DNA of 64,000 bases from Trochalopteron elliotii. Its lineage: Eukaryota > Chordata > Aves > Passeriformes > Leiothrichidae. The position numbers and the translations under genes are program-made. This document shows positions 37,929 to 49,430 of this stretch, one piece after another. Position 1 is the first letter of the stretch; each line of letters begins with the position of its first letter. The stretch covers positions 554,227-618,226 of the forward strand of contig JANPWX010000109.1 in the NCBI GenBank assembly GCA_024734555.1. The letters run 5' to 3'. The notes beneath the pieces are model-generated. The model saw only the letters and a program-made list of their open reading frames with translations, did no database searches and was not told the origin of the DNA.

Positions 37929-37972
37929 GGAGCATCACACCCCAGTGTGTGGAGCATCACATCACAGTGTCT
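37929..37972. repeat. 22-bp tandem duplication
   Basis: Two consecutive copies beginning GGAGCATCACA and ending CAGTGTGT or CAGTGTCT, followed by a partial third GGAGCCAC. Intergenic. Confidence 0.8.
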
Positions 37973-39669
37973 GGAGCCACCCCATCCCCCTGACAGCCTG
38001 GTGGCTGCTGGGGCTGGGGGCTAGTAGTGGCCGGGTCTGAGCTGCTGGACAGTGCTCCTGCCTCAGGGGCTACAGTTATTCCCCAGGAAAACTTTCTTCA
38101 AAGCATCCTCAGGAGGCACATCACCACAAAGTTGGGACCTGCATGAACCAGAGGCTGCTCATCCATCCCCATAATCAAAATTTTGAAATCTCTCTTCAAA
38201 CTCCTTCTTACTGAGCTGGCTATTATCAGACTCCTAGAGAGATACTCTAAAACCTGTGTAAAAAGAGAAAACCAACTGTAAAAAACTCCTGTGGCAGCAC
38301 ACCTGGTGCTGGTGATCCTTGGTGACATACTCCTGCTGAACACAGCACACATCATATTCCTGGCAACTGGTTGTTGGTGGCTGTGCTGGAGGACAAGGAG
38401 CTCCCTTATCCTAATAGCTGCTCCATCTTTGTACCTCCTCCATCCCACACCTGGGGGATGGTTCTTAACCATCAGCTCCTTGGGCTGGCCGCTATGTATG
38501 GGAAAACGTCAGCCACTCTGGCATCACCATCACATGCACTCAGCCTTCTGATGTCTCTTTTTGCAAAGGGATGATTGGCTTTCACATGGCATCAGCTGAA
38601 ATTCCTCAACCTAGGGTTGTCCATCTCTTGGTCAGGAAATGCTCTCTTGGCCCAAGGCAGCAGAAGAGACATAAATCTGGCCAGTGATTTCCCAAATCAA
38701 TAAGAAACATGCTCCCTAAGGATAAGTGAGAGGATGAAAAATGAGGTGGATCACTGCCTGTTCACTGCTACAGTAGCAGCTTACTTCAGACTTGAGTCCA
38801 CTTATCTATCCTGTGAACCTTCTTGACATCATCCTCCAGAACGTGCCTGGAACCTGGCCTCTAATTTCAGCCAGGAGAGCCAGGGCCCCACGGCTGCCCA
38901 GCAGGACACAGCCTCACCCACAGGCATTGTTCACCCCTTCCTTGTGATGGGGCCACAACACTCCATGCTGCTGTCACACATATCTCCATGAGCCATCTCC
39001 TCCCACTCTCCAAAGCATGCTGGCAGTGGTCATACTTTGATGAATCCCTCTCCATCCTCAGGCAGGGGACGTGTGTGCCCTCTCACACACACAACAGTCT
39101 CTGCTCCCTTCCCCACTTCCTACACACCAAAAGTCCCCATACTCGGGGCTCACCCCACTTCACCAAGATTCAGCAGCCTCTCCCCATTTTTATCCCCACA
39201 GCAGTCCATTCCCCATGATCCAGGTTCAACACTGGTATTTCTCAGGGACAGGCCAGCCCTGGTGCCCTTCTCTCTTCCTGGCTCTCTTTGAGCCCCTGGG
39301 TGCAATGGGGAGGGTGTCACCCCCTCCAGCCCACCCCACAGGTCTCCATCCCTCCTTGTGAGCTGTGTGGGATCCTCTTTGCTCTCCAATGCCTGGGGAA
39401 GACTTCTGTGAGCTCAGCCCTATCTCTCCACTTCTCATTTTCCACACATGCCCTGAGTCTGCCAGTTCTCATCCTGGGTGATCATCCCATAGGGCTGTGC
39501 ACTAATGAAGGCCCATCCCTTTAAGGGTTAAAAGCTTGCAGGCCCCCACCCCACCAAACAAAAGGGTTTCACACTCTTAACCCTTCCTGCACATCTCTGC
39601 TCCCGGCTTTGAGCTTTTGCCACCCCAACGGACCCGATCTGGTTTGAGTTAAGGCTTTGTGTGCGCCCG

Positions 39670-39760
39670 GCTCTGACTTCGGCAGAGTAATTTGAATAAC
39701 AAGACTAATTGGATTTATAAAGCACAGCCCCCCCTCTCCCCCCCCTCAAACCCGAGGCTC
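39670..39760. promoter_or_regulatory. Candidate element: homeodomain-like sites beside a G4-prone tract
   Basis: AT-rich core with AATTTGAATAACAAG, ACTAATTGG and TTTATAAAG (homeodomain/CDX-like words) immediately followed by C-runs (39727-39746) that are G-runs on the minus strand. About 2.1 kb upstream of the NPPC TATA box. Confidence 0.3.
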
Positions 39761-41838
39761 TGCACAGTGTGACAAAGAAAACACACTAATGAAAACCACG
39801 CTAGTGAGAGCCGAGGGCAGGGACGAGCCTCCTGCGGGCAGGCACTGGCTGAGACCTGACCGCGTTGTGGCATTTGTGGCGATGCTCTAATCCTCCGGGG
39901 CCAGGGGCTGCTGGAGCAGCTCCGGTACCGACTCCACGAACTGCAGTGTGCGAGGGGGGCTGGTGGCAAGCGAAGCGGCCCCTCCTGCCCGCACTGTGAC
40001 ATTTCTCCGCAGCCATCTGCCTCGTCACCTTCCCCATCCCGCTCCACTGGGAGAAGCCAGGGGCACGCTGCCCCCAGCATCAGGGCAGGAGCCAGCGCAA
40101 CCAGGACGGTGATGGCAGGGTTCTGTGGGGGCTACTGAGCTGCTGGTGGCCTCAGGCACCTCGACATCCCCAGGCTGTGGAGACCCAGGGCTCAGCTGCT
40201 GCTCCCCTCTCCCCTGCAGAAGCCTTGCTGATGGGGGTAGTGGTGCAGAGCCCCCCATTCCTTCCACCCTGGACAGGCTAGCTGTCACATTCCAGCTACA
40301 CTTCGTGTGGGACAAGGACTGAACCCCGAGAGAAGGGGCCTCTCTCTGCTCCTTGCCTGCACCCACGGCTCTCTGGCACCCGGGGTCGGCTCTAATCCCT
40401 ACTCCATCACTTCACTCTGCCTGCACGCAGACAAGTGCCCAAGCACAGCTTCACACTCAAAAAAGTCCAAGTTGTCTCCACCTGGCAGGCACAATGGAAA
40501 AAACACCGAGACCTTCTCCTTCCAGCTCCCATTCACATGAAGCTGAAAAGCCAATCTCGTTTGTAGTGTCCCGTGCCCAGTAGCCCGGGCTGTGGAGGAA
40601 GAAACATCTCCCTGCTCCTGAGCAGGGATACTACAGACCCCCAAAGAGCCATCTTCCCCCAGCAGGGGCAGCTCCCCAGAGATCTGTGGAGCAGCAGAGC
40701 CCAGAAAGACTAGGATACAGAGCAGGAGGAAAGGACCAGACTGGAACAGACCCCAGGGACAGGGGGAAGAGCAGAGAGTGTTTCCCGGGTCTCAGGGAAG
40801 GGATTTGGGGTACAAATCCAGTTTAATGCAATCCAGCTCTGGATGCTTCTGCAGAGAAAGGGGTGTCTTTCCTCTGGCCTCATGCCAATAAGAGCATTTC
40901 CCCCAGACTGCAGGCCAGGGATGGTGCTCAGCTCCACCAGCAAAAAAGCCAGCAGAGGTCCAGACCTGCCCAGTGCCAGCCCCAGGAGCAGCAGAGGCAC
41001 AAATCCTGCTCTGCCAGCAGGCAAAGGGAAAGCTGAGAGCAAGGGTCCTCCTCAGAGGCCCTGTGATCCATTGGGGTTAATCCCAGGATCACAACTTTCT
41101 CCTGTACCCTTTAGCTCCGGGAGCAGGTCATAGGGAGGCCAGGCTGTGCAACCCTGAGGTGGGTCAGCCAGTGAGGTCCTGTCCCCAGAAGGGACTCTGT
41201 GACACTGACTGTGCCATGCAGAGGACATCCCCAGGGTGCTTGAAAAGCCCCTTCTCCAGGGCCAGGAACACCATCTAGATCCTCACAAATGCAAAGAGAG
41301 CAGATCAGCCCCCTGAGCCAAGAGACCCATTTAGGTGCCCTCAAGAAGCACCGCTCCCCCTCCATCCCTTTGTGTCCCCAGTGTCCCTGTCACGGAGGGC
41401 AGTGGCCCTGCTCCTGCCAAGCAGGGACCTGGGAGGCACAGTTTCTCATTTAATCCTGGATGTGGGGGTGAAAAAAAAAATTTAAAGGTGCTTTTTGGCT
41501 CATTCCTGTCTTTTGGGATGAATCCCGCACTGGGACCACCCCCCGTGCCTGCCCCGTGTCCTTCCGCGGGAGGTCAGCAGGGCAGTGCGGGGGGCGGAGG
41601 GGCCGTGGGGCAGCCGGCGAGGGCAGGGCACACAGTTTGCAGCGGGGTCCGGGGGCGTTTGGGGGAGGGCGGGGGCATCAAGCCAAATGCCCCCCGCTTT
41701 CCCTTTCGGGTCTCCAGGTCCCCGAGCTGGTTTGTCTTGTGTCATTTGTTACTGCCAGGGGAGAGGGGATACCACCACCCCCCACTTTGAATTCCTGCTA
41801 TTGTGGAGTGCAGACCGGGTTGGACCTGGGTATTTAGA

Positions 41839-41868
41839 TGACATCACCGAGCAGGTTGGGTTATAAAA
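41839..41868 (+). promoter_or_regulatory. NPPC: NPPC core promoter: CRE-like site and TATA box
   Basis: TATAAAA at 41862-41868 is preceded by TGACATCA (41839-41846), one base from the CRE palindrome TGACGTCA. The start of transcription is expected near 41890-41898, which gives a 5' UTR of about 145 nt without upstream ATGs before the NPPC start at 42039. A TATA-containing promoter suits an inducible peptide-hormone gene. Confidence 0.75.
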
Positions 41869-42038
41869 TGAATGAAGCAGAAAGCAGCCCAAGTTCACTA
41901 GCTCGGCACTTCGCAGGCGGCAGGAGGGACCTCGGGGCTCCGCTCTGAACTTTGACTCCCGTCGGTCCCGTCCTCTCCCAGGGGCTGCCCTCGGCTCCCC
42001 GCTGCCCCCCCGAACCCCCTGCCGCTCGGCCCCGCAGG

Positions 42039-42131
42039 ATGCAGATCTCACCCTTGCTGGCTGCTGGACTTTTACTCTCGCTGCTCTCCGTCAGGCTGGA
42101 GGCGAAGCCGGTTTCTCAGCTCCCACAGAAG
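42039..42131 (+). CDS. NPPC: NPPC coding exon 1 (signal peptide)
   Basis: 31 whole codons, phase 0 donor AAG/GTACGG at 42132. The initiator context is CAGGATGC. The signal sequence has a run of Leu/Ala ([12 protein letters not shown]) and probable cleavage near EA-KP, as in mammalian CNP precursors. Confidence 0.93.
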
Positions 42132-43821
42132 GTACGGCTGGAGCTTTCTCCGGCTCTTCCTCCTCTCCCGGTCCCGCTCAGAGCACTAACGGCACAGGGG
42201 GAGACGCGGGGTGACTGTGGGGTGCCAGATTCAGTGCAAAGAGGGGCTCTTCTCTCCGCATGGGCTGTTTGACTGCAAAGGGGACTCCCTGCTTCTGCAG
42301 GCTGTCCCGAGCGTCCGGGGACATCAGCCCCAAGCCAGAGGCTGGAGCGGGACGCGGTGTGTGCCCCGCAGCCCGCGGGATCGGGGAAGGGGAGGGTGAC
42401 AGTCTGCTCCCCGGAGTCACCCTGGGGACCCCGCTGTGCCGGGCACGGGGGAGGGGGAGCAGAGCCGGAGCGGGGCAGGCAGCAGGTGCACGGTGGGACG
42501 GGGTGCGGGACCAGAGCCCTCCGGGCAGCCCTGACTGAACAGGGCGGGCAGGGGCACAGAGGTGTGTCCCCCTTCCCCGCGTGTCCCATAGGGAAGGGGC
42601 GCCCCAAATCAGAGTGTCTCAGGGACTTGGTTGTGCCGAGATGCTGAGGAGGAGGGATGTGCCCGGGGCCACCGACGCTGGGTGGCACTGCCCCAAGGTC
42701 TGGGCACAGAGATGGGGACACGGTCTAAGGAGTACCCCAGGGCAGCAGTGGGATAGGAGTGGTGGTGTCCCTGTAAGGCACTGGGGTGCAGGCTGAAGAA
42801 AAAGTGTTGATACAGGGGGATGTTGGGAAAATAAATGAGGATGAACATTTCCAGGGCTTGGTGGGCAGCAGTTCTGAGCAGGGAGAGAGATGGAAGGCCT
42901 GGGAGATGGGGGGACAGTAAGGAAGGAGGTGTGTCCCTCTAATTGTGGGTCAGAATTGGAGGATTGGGAGGACACAGAGAGCATTAATTAGGGGAGGGAG
43001 CAACTGGAAGGAGGAATCCTGATCTCCCCACCGCTGCTGCGGTCACTCTGCAAGGGAGGGGTGCAGGGGGAGCTGTGGGGCAGGCCCCCTCCCCATAATC
43101 TGAAAACTGGTGAGGGATGGAGTGTCCGAAGGGGCCTGAAAGGAAAAGACCTACCAGCTTTCAGGCCCCTTCCGATTTTGGGTGGAGGGAGGAGGACAGG
43201 ACGGGATGGGACGACAGGACAGTGACAGCAGCACAGCTGAGGGATGCAGCACCACCAGCCCTTTGGAGGGGCGGCGTGGATATACAGTGACCGGGGCANN
43301 NNNNNNNNNNNNNNNNNNNNNNNNNNNNNNNNNNNNNNNNNNNNNNNNNNNNNNNNNNNNNNNNNNNNNNNNNNNNNNNNNNNNNNNNNNNNNNNNNNNN
43401 NNNNNNNNNNNNNNNNNNNNNNNNNNNNNNNNNNNNNNNNNNNNNNNNNNNNNNNNNNNNNNNNNNNNNNNNNNNNNNNNNNNNNNNNNNNNNNNNNNNN
43501 NNNNNNNNNNNNNNNNNNNNNNNNNNNNNNNNNNNNNNNNNNNNNNNNNNNNNNNNNNNNNNNNNNNNNNNNNNNNNNNNNNNNNNNNNNNNNNNNNNNN
43601 NNNNNNNNNNNNNNNNNNNNNNNNNNNNNNNNNNNNNNNNNNNNNNNNNNNNNNNNNNNNNNNNNNNNNNNNNNNNNNNNNNNNNNNNNNCGGGCTGGAC
43701 GCGGCTGCTGCAGGACCCGCCGGGCCGCCGCCACAAGGGCCTCCACAAGAAGGGCCTGGGCAAGGGCTGCTTCGGGCTCAAGCTGGATCGCATCGGCGCC
43801 ATGAGCGGCCTCGGATGCTGA
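42039..43821 (+). CDS. NPPC: C-type natriuretic peptide precursor (two coding exons; middle lost in a gap)
   Basis: Exon 1 (42039-42131, 31 codons) encodes a signal peptide: MQIS, a leucine-rich core, then [11 protein letters not shown] before a GTACGG donor. Exon 2 is visible from 43691. It encodes [15 protein letters not shown], a dibasic KK, and the hormone [19 protein letters not shown] followed by LGC and TGA (43819-43821). The two cysteines form the 17-residue ring that binds NPR-B (guanylyl cyclase B), and the Gly-Cys terminus without a tail is diagnostic of CNP as opposed to ANP/BNP. Against human CNP-22 there are two changes, S3G and S16A. The 392-N gap hides the intron 1 acceptor and probably about 50 propeptide residues. 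Divergent from DIS3L2 and convergent with COPS7B, as in human. Confidence 0.95.
42132..43298 (+). other. NPPC: NPPC intron 1 (left part)
   Basis: GC-rich intron running into the assembly gap. It contains G-run clusters (for example 42446-42478) with quadruplex potential on the plus strand. No exon was recognised; the exon 2 acceptor is presumably inside the Ns. Confidence 0.75.
43299..43690. other. Assembly gap (392 N) inside NPPC
   Basis: Unresolved bases covering the 3' end of intron 1 and the 5' part of NPPC exon 2. Flanks are very GC-rich. Confidence 0.99.
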
Positions 43822-43834
43822 GGGACCCCTGGCG
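43691..43834 (+). CDS. NPPC: NPPC exon 2, visible 3' part with the mature hormone
   Basis: Coding from the gap edge to TGA at 43819-43821, then 13 nt of 3' UTR before a consensus donor GGCG/GTGAGT (43835). It encodes the CNP-53 end, the KK cleavage site and CNP-22. Confidence 0.93.
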
Positions 43835-45233
43835 GTGAGTGCGCGGCCGGGCCGGGATGGGGCCGGGATGGGGCAGCGCCCCGGTACCGCGGGAAGTGCG
43901 TAAGATGCGCTGCCCTGCGAACGCGAGATGCCAGCGGACCGGACTGCAGGTGTTCCATCCCGCTGAGCCTCGCAACCCCCGGCTTTGCTGGCGGGCAAAG
44001 AGGAGGACCCCAAAGTTGGCCTTATTACGTTCCCGTCTGGAATCCACCGGCCCTCCTGCTGCTTTGCCGTTCAGAAGGGTCAGAGACCCCAGCTGCTCCC
44101 GCAGCAGGTCAAACTGGATTCCCCCTAAGCTGAGCTAGACTCGTAGGCTCCGGGGAGGATGCAGGAGGAGCTCCGGTGCAGCCACATGTTCCCAGTTGCC
44201 CTCTGTGCTTGACACACTTACGTGACCTATGGATAGGGGTTAGGAGGGCAGGGTACCCCCTGTGTGCCTGCAGCTGGAGAGTTAGTGAGGCTCCTGTCTC
44301 AGCCATGCACCAGTACTTATAATTTAAGGAAAAACAATACATAGGTTCCCCAGGTGTCTTCTAGTTGTGGTGACAGCCACGAGTAGGACTTTCCTAACTG
44401 CAGCTTAAGACAGGGGAAGCTGAGAGGAGTTCTCCCCACGGTGCTTCACAGCCCCTGCATAGCAGCCAATAGGTGGAGTGTCTCTTCCCCACAGTGATGG
44501 GTTTGGGAAACACATGGCAGTGCCTCCCCTGCCAGGTCTCCCTGCAGGTGCTGGGGACAGTGAGGCACTGTTCTGGCCTGGCCCTGGCAGCAGGACACAC
44601 ACAGATGAAGTCACACTTCGGGAAGAACTTACCACTTCAGCCCAGGCCACTTGTTCTTCTTCCCATGGCACAGCACTGCCCCACTGACAGGGACATGCCC
44701 ATCCCTGCAGTAACATTACTGGGCACAGAGGGGACTGGATCCAGCATCCCGCTGCTCTGCAGAGTGATGGGAGTAGCACAACCCAAAGGTGCCTACAGGA
44801 TACCAGTGCTGGTCTATGGCCTGTCCTGGAGGGATGGGTCCTGTTTTTCTCCTCCTTCTCCTTTAGAGACTCCTCACTATTGCCAACTATTGCCAGCTCA
44901 GGGTTCCAAGAGAACACACATACCCCATGTAGACAGGTCACACCCATTCTCTCTCACTAAACCCATCAGAAGAAGAAAAAAACCCTCCAATAAACACAAG
45001 GGCAGGAGCAGAAGCAGCTTCCCTCAGCCTCTCCCCTGAATACCAGCCAGAAAGCAAAGGGTACACTTCTTCCTTGCTTTATTTAGCACAAGCAAAAAGC
45101 TCAGGGACGGCTCCTGCTGAGTCCAGCATCCCCCAGCCCCAGGCTGGTTACTTTGGCAGGGGTTTTGGCTGGGGATGGGTAAGGGGTGCTGCATGGCAAG
45201 TACTAATGGGCACTTTGTTTTTGTTCCTTGCAG
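43835..45233 (+). other. NPPC: NPPC intron 2 (within the 3' UTR)
   Basis: A 1.4-kb intron between GTGAGT at 43835 and the acceptor TTGTTCCTTGCAG ending at 45233. No other feature recognised. Confidence 0.8.
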
Positions 45234-45660
45234 GGCTTTGAATCCGTAGTCCACTTTTTCCTACCACGCGTGGCCACGCAGGGCCAGCCCCCAGGCAACA
45301 CCTAGAGAAGCAGAGACCCCCTTGGAACGGACAAAAGATGTGGCTGTGTTTTTCTTTTTGGTACGAGGAGTCATGGCACCAACTGTTTTGGTTTTGTTAT
45401 TTTTTAACAAGTGCTCTCTATCTTATATATATTATATATACAAACACTCACCGAGACAAGGGACAGTGCTTTTCCAAGAGACTGATGAAGCCAGCTGTAT
45501 AACATTGCTGTTTGTAAATTCATGTCATGCATAAATGTATTTATGTTGTAAAGCTATTTATATATTGTTTATAAAGAGATATTTATAAAAAAATTATTTA
45601 TGTAACTAAATGAAAAGTCAAGCATTGTAACATTTTTTGTCCTAAGTAGTTGAAAAACTT
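45234..45660 (+). other. NPPC: NPPC exon 3: AU-rich 3' untranslated region
   Basis: Entirely untranslated terminal exon. Its 3' half is AT-rich and carries four TATTTAT(A/G) words between about 45537 and 45602, typical of AU-rich destabilising elements in labile transcripts. A run of A (45661-45671) follows. No perfect AATAAA was found, so the end is approximate. Confidence 0.75.
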
Positions 45661-46579
45661 TAAAAAAAAAAATCATTCCATGTGGCATTTTGTAACCTGT
45701 CTTTATTTATCAAATTCACATACAATTTAAATGTTGGGTTGATTGATTTTAACAGACTAAAGAAGAAATTGTTCAGATGTTTTATAAAAGTCAGGAGTGA
45801 GAGAAAGGCCAGCTGATATTTTAAGCTTTGATCCCATATGCAGAAGTAAACTTGTGCCCAATCCTGTGATGCTGTGATGGACTGAATCCTGCCCAGCACT
45901 GCAAGACTCTGCAGACCCCAGCTGAGCTCCCTGTGAGAGCACACGGCCTCGGGCAGCACATCCATGCCCAGATTCCAAATGGCACCCGTGGAAAGGAGCC
46001 CACCATGGTTAACAGCCGAGCCCTGGATGGACAGCAGTGTGACAAGGGCAGCATCTGTCCTACATGTGCTTTAACCCCTTCTGGTCCCAGCTTCAGCCCA
46101 TACCTACGGCCCCATCACTGGTGCCGGGTGGAGATGCCGTCCCTGCTGACACAACAAAGAGCCAGCGCTGGATCTGGCCCCCGGCTGCGCTGGTGGGAGC
46201 AGAGCTTTGTGCCAGAGCTATTCCAGGATCCAGAGGCTCACTAAGTGTCTTGTTGATATTCCCATTTGCCAGCCCTTTGCCACTAAGCTATAAAGTCCCT
46301 TCCTCCAGCAGAGATTTATTTAACTGAGCCAGGGACAATACGTAGACAGACCAAAATATACTGAGAACTGCCTGGTAAGGATTCATGGACACAGCTGTTG
46401 CTACAGCTTCTTGCTATGTAAAGTGCATGAAATAAATTGTTAAAATGACTCGAAGCTCTAAAGGAAACAGCAAGTGAGGGGGCGGGGAGTGCAGTAAACA
46501 TGCAAACTCCTGCTTGAAGGCTCTTTGGTCTCATTCTTCAAAGAGGCCTTAGAAAAAAAGAGAGTGGCAGGCACCCAGC

Positions 46580-46680
46580 CCAGCCGTGACAGGAGTCACA
46601 AATTATGCCCTGGCCATTGTAGTGGGCTGGGAAACAACGAGCATTATGTTCTGCTGGGCTCCGGGGCCTAGGACAGGGCA
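46580..46680. promoter_or_regulatory. Candidate regulatory element downstream of NPPC
   Basis: Block with ACAAATTATGC (octamer/homeodomain-like), GGCCATTGTAG (SOX-like CATTGT) and GAGCATTATG. The appearance suggests constraint; not verified by alignment. Confidence 0.2.
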
Positions 46681-49179
46681 AAAAGAAAGTCACCAAGACC
46701 CAGAGGCAAAGCGATTCTTTTCCTTAGCAACCACCAGGAAACCATAGAAACCTCCAGCCAGACTCACCCCAGCTCTGACAGAACACTGGGTGCACAGAAC
46801 AAGAGGATTCATCCAGACACCCGACAGCTCAATCATCAGTTTAGGAGCGCGTAGGGGACGTTTCTGACCTGGCATGAGCACGGCCTCCGTCACAGACAGG
46901 TACCCACCTCGCAGTGCCCACAGGGTCCAGCTGGACAGGGAGCAGCAGCTGATGGAACACATAAGATGTTGCCTATGGGGAACAAAATCAAGACCCTGGC
47001 AGGGAGGGAGGCAGGATGGGCAAGTGGCAGCTCCCATGGGGAACAACAACCCACTGTCAGGGCTCTGTAAGGCAAATACACTTGTGAAAGTCGCCCTTCC
47101 ATCTCTACACAGCTTTAGAGAGGAGGGGCTGTATCAGGAGCTCCTAAAGAGAGGCCCATTAGAGAGAATTGTCCACTGTCACCCAGGAAACCTAAAGGAC
47201 AATAAGGAATTGCTCACTATGCAGACCTTGCACAGCCAGGTCTGAACAGAGGTGTAAGAAGTTGGTGCTGCAGGTCCCATGCAGGGTCCTAGCTCTTGAG
47301 CATGAAGCCATAGTGACCATGACAGAGTAACAAGTTGGGACCAAGGTGGGGACAATTCCCCTTCGAGTTTTGGCTCTTTGCTGCAAGCCAGAGCTGAAAT
47401 AAAACCACCTTCCTTGTGACAGAGGGGTTGTCCTCAACACAGCAGCAATGACTGTCTCAGGAATTCAATCCACACAACTTGACCACCTAAGTGAGGCAGA
47501 ACCTGAGATAAGGTTGGGAGATAGAAGATCACAGCCTGGGGTCATGTACAGTCTGGATTCCCATCTCTCCTCAGCAGCATTGTCCAAGAGAAAAAGCACA
47601 GCCCACAGCATGGGTCCCTTCCACCCACTGGGCTTCCTGGGAAAGAGCAAGCCCAAGGAAAAGGGCAAAGCTGTATGGCAAAAGGCCATTAGCTTGGCAG
47701 AGAAGAGCAATCAGAGCTAGAGCTCCTGGTGCAGAGGATAACAGCTTTGTTCCTCCCTTTGCTGCTTCTGGTCTGATCAGGGATAAGCCACCCTGTCCCT
47801 CAGGATGTGGATTCCCACCAGCAGGATGTGCCCAAGTGTGGTGGAGCTGATGTGCAAGAGAGAAGACAGCACTCAGGGGTGAAAGAACACTTGGGAAAGC
47901 TCAGATCCACTCAACCTCAGTCCCTCTGTGGCACAGCCAGGCCAGTGGGTCTAACAGGCAGAGAGTGGCACTGCCAGCAGAGGTCAGTTCTCAGAGCACT
48001 GATGAGCACTTTCCTGCTTCACTGGACAAACAAGAATGGGAATCAGAAGTGGCTCATTAGAACACAGCAATCACCCGAAATGGCCACAACTGGGTCTCCC
48101 TGACAGGGGCTCAGTAGAAGACAAGGGCAGCAAGAAAGAGGGGCCACAGGAATCTAATTAAGAGGCAAGGAGGCATCTTGTGCAGCAAAAGCAAATTCAT
48201 CTCGCACCACTGCCTCCCCTGTGGGCCAGCTAGGTCAGATCCTCACAACATCCCATGAAAGAATACACAGCCAGCCCTGAAAAATTCCCCTGCTACATCC
48301 CAGCCCAGACAGCATAAGTGAACAACAGTTGTTCTGGATGCAAGGTGCAGCCTCAGGAGGTGGCATCTGATATCTCAACCACAGTCTCAGACAATGGCCT
48401 TTAGCAGAGGTGTGTACAGACACCTAAAAGCAAGGGAACAGGAGTCCCAGGGTCTCCTGCCCATACTCAGGTCAAACTAGTACTCATGGGACCTACACAT
48501 TTCCTGCATCACCAGCTGAATGAGCAGTAGCTGATCCAGCTTCCAAATGGGAACACTTGTGACATGAGGTAGGAACAGCCTTGATTTCTCCTCTCCAGGA
48601 GCAACTCCTAGCAGGAGTTGACCCATAGTCTCCCAGCCTGAAAAAGCACACAGCTCTCTAGTGAAAAAGGACAAAGAGGTTCCTCCAGTGCTGTAGTACA
48701 AGTGCCTGGCAATGCCCAAACAGGCTGGAGCAGACCTTGGAGCACTCACAACAGGGACACTGTTGCCTTCTAATGTGTGGGAAACCAGTTCTGTTCCCCC
48801 ATATTGCATGCTTTTCCCTAGTACCTTTCATGCAGTTTTTCCCAGGTACTTTTTGCTGAAGGGTTACAAAGCCCAGCTCAGGTGACAGCAAATCCCAAAG
48901 CAATGAAGAAAAAGAGAAGCTCAGAGTCCCAGAGCAGAAGAGCAAAGGAATTTTCCATCTGGAAAGGGACTTGAGGCATGGAGCAGGGACTGCCAGGGGC
49001 AGCAACACACATGCCCCTGCCACTTGCTCCAGGACTTCTCCAAGCATGGGCTGCTTCCCTCAGAATGCAGAAAAACAAAGGGAAGGGATTACAGGCAACT
49101 TCCAGAGGGAACATGCACCTGACACAAGCGTGAGTTAAAAACAAGAAGGGAATTGAATTCAGGCCCCTTCCTGTCAGTC

Positions 49180-49430
49180 AGCAACTAACCTTGTCAGGAG
49201 GGATGGCAGCACTAACCGAATCAGGCAATTCATTAGGTTGGGGCACGCAGCAAAAGCCCACGCTCTCTGGAGCAGAACTACGGTGAAAATCCAGGGTAAT
49301 GAGTTGCAAACTGCCTTTGTAAATGACACTTCTGCAGCAACTCCGGCAGGATGGGAAAAGAGCTAATAGGAAAATCATTAGGTAGCATCCCTTTGATATT
49401 GTTGAAAACTGCACAGGTTAGTTTTTCCTG
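49180..49430. promoter_or_regulatory. Candidate regulatory element downstream of NPPC (repeated TCATTAGGT)
   Basis: Contains two identical TCATTAGGT words (49230-49238 and 49375-49383), a TCF/LEF-like CTTTGAT (49391-49397) directly followed by SOX-like ATTGTT (49398-49403), and several TAAT-core sites. No ORF accounts for it. Confidence 0.25.

Larger units (their letters stand above)
31521..41830. other. Intergenic region between DIS3L2 and NPPC
   Basis: About 10 kb of GC-rich DNA between two divergent genes. It contains many long open frames on both strands (the longest is 367 codons at 33085-34188), as expected from stop-poor GC-rich sequence. None shows recognisable homology, and their composition differs from frame to frame. 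Candidate regulatory blocks near 35.97-36.10 kb and 39.67-39.76 kb are listed separately. Confidence 0.7.

Noticed and set aside
43691..43838. Plus-frame readings of NPPC exon 2 other than the hormone frame
   Set aside because: The frame giving WTRLLQ...CNP...TGA is fixed by homology; the others are shadows.
42988..44013. Large minus-strand open frames across the NPPC gap
   Set aside because: They span the Ns and are antisense to the proven CNP coding sequence.
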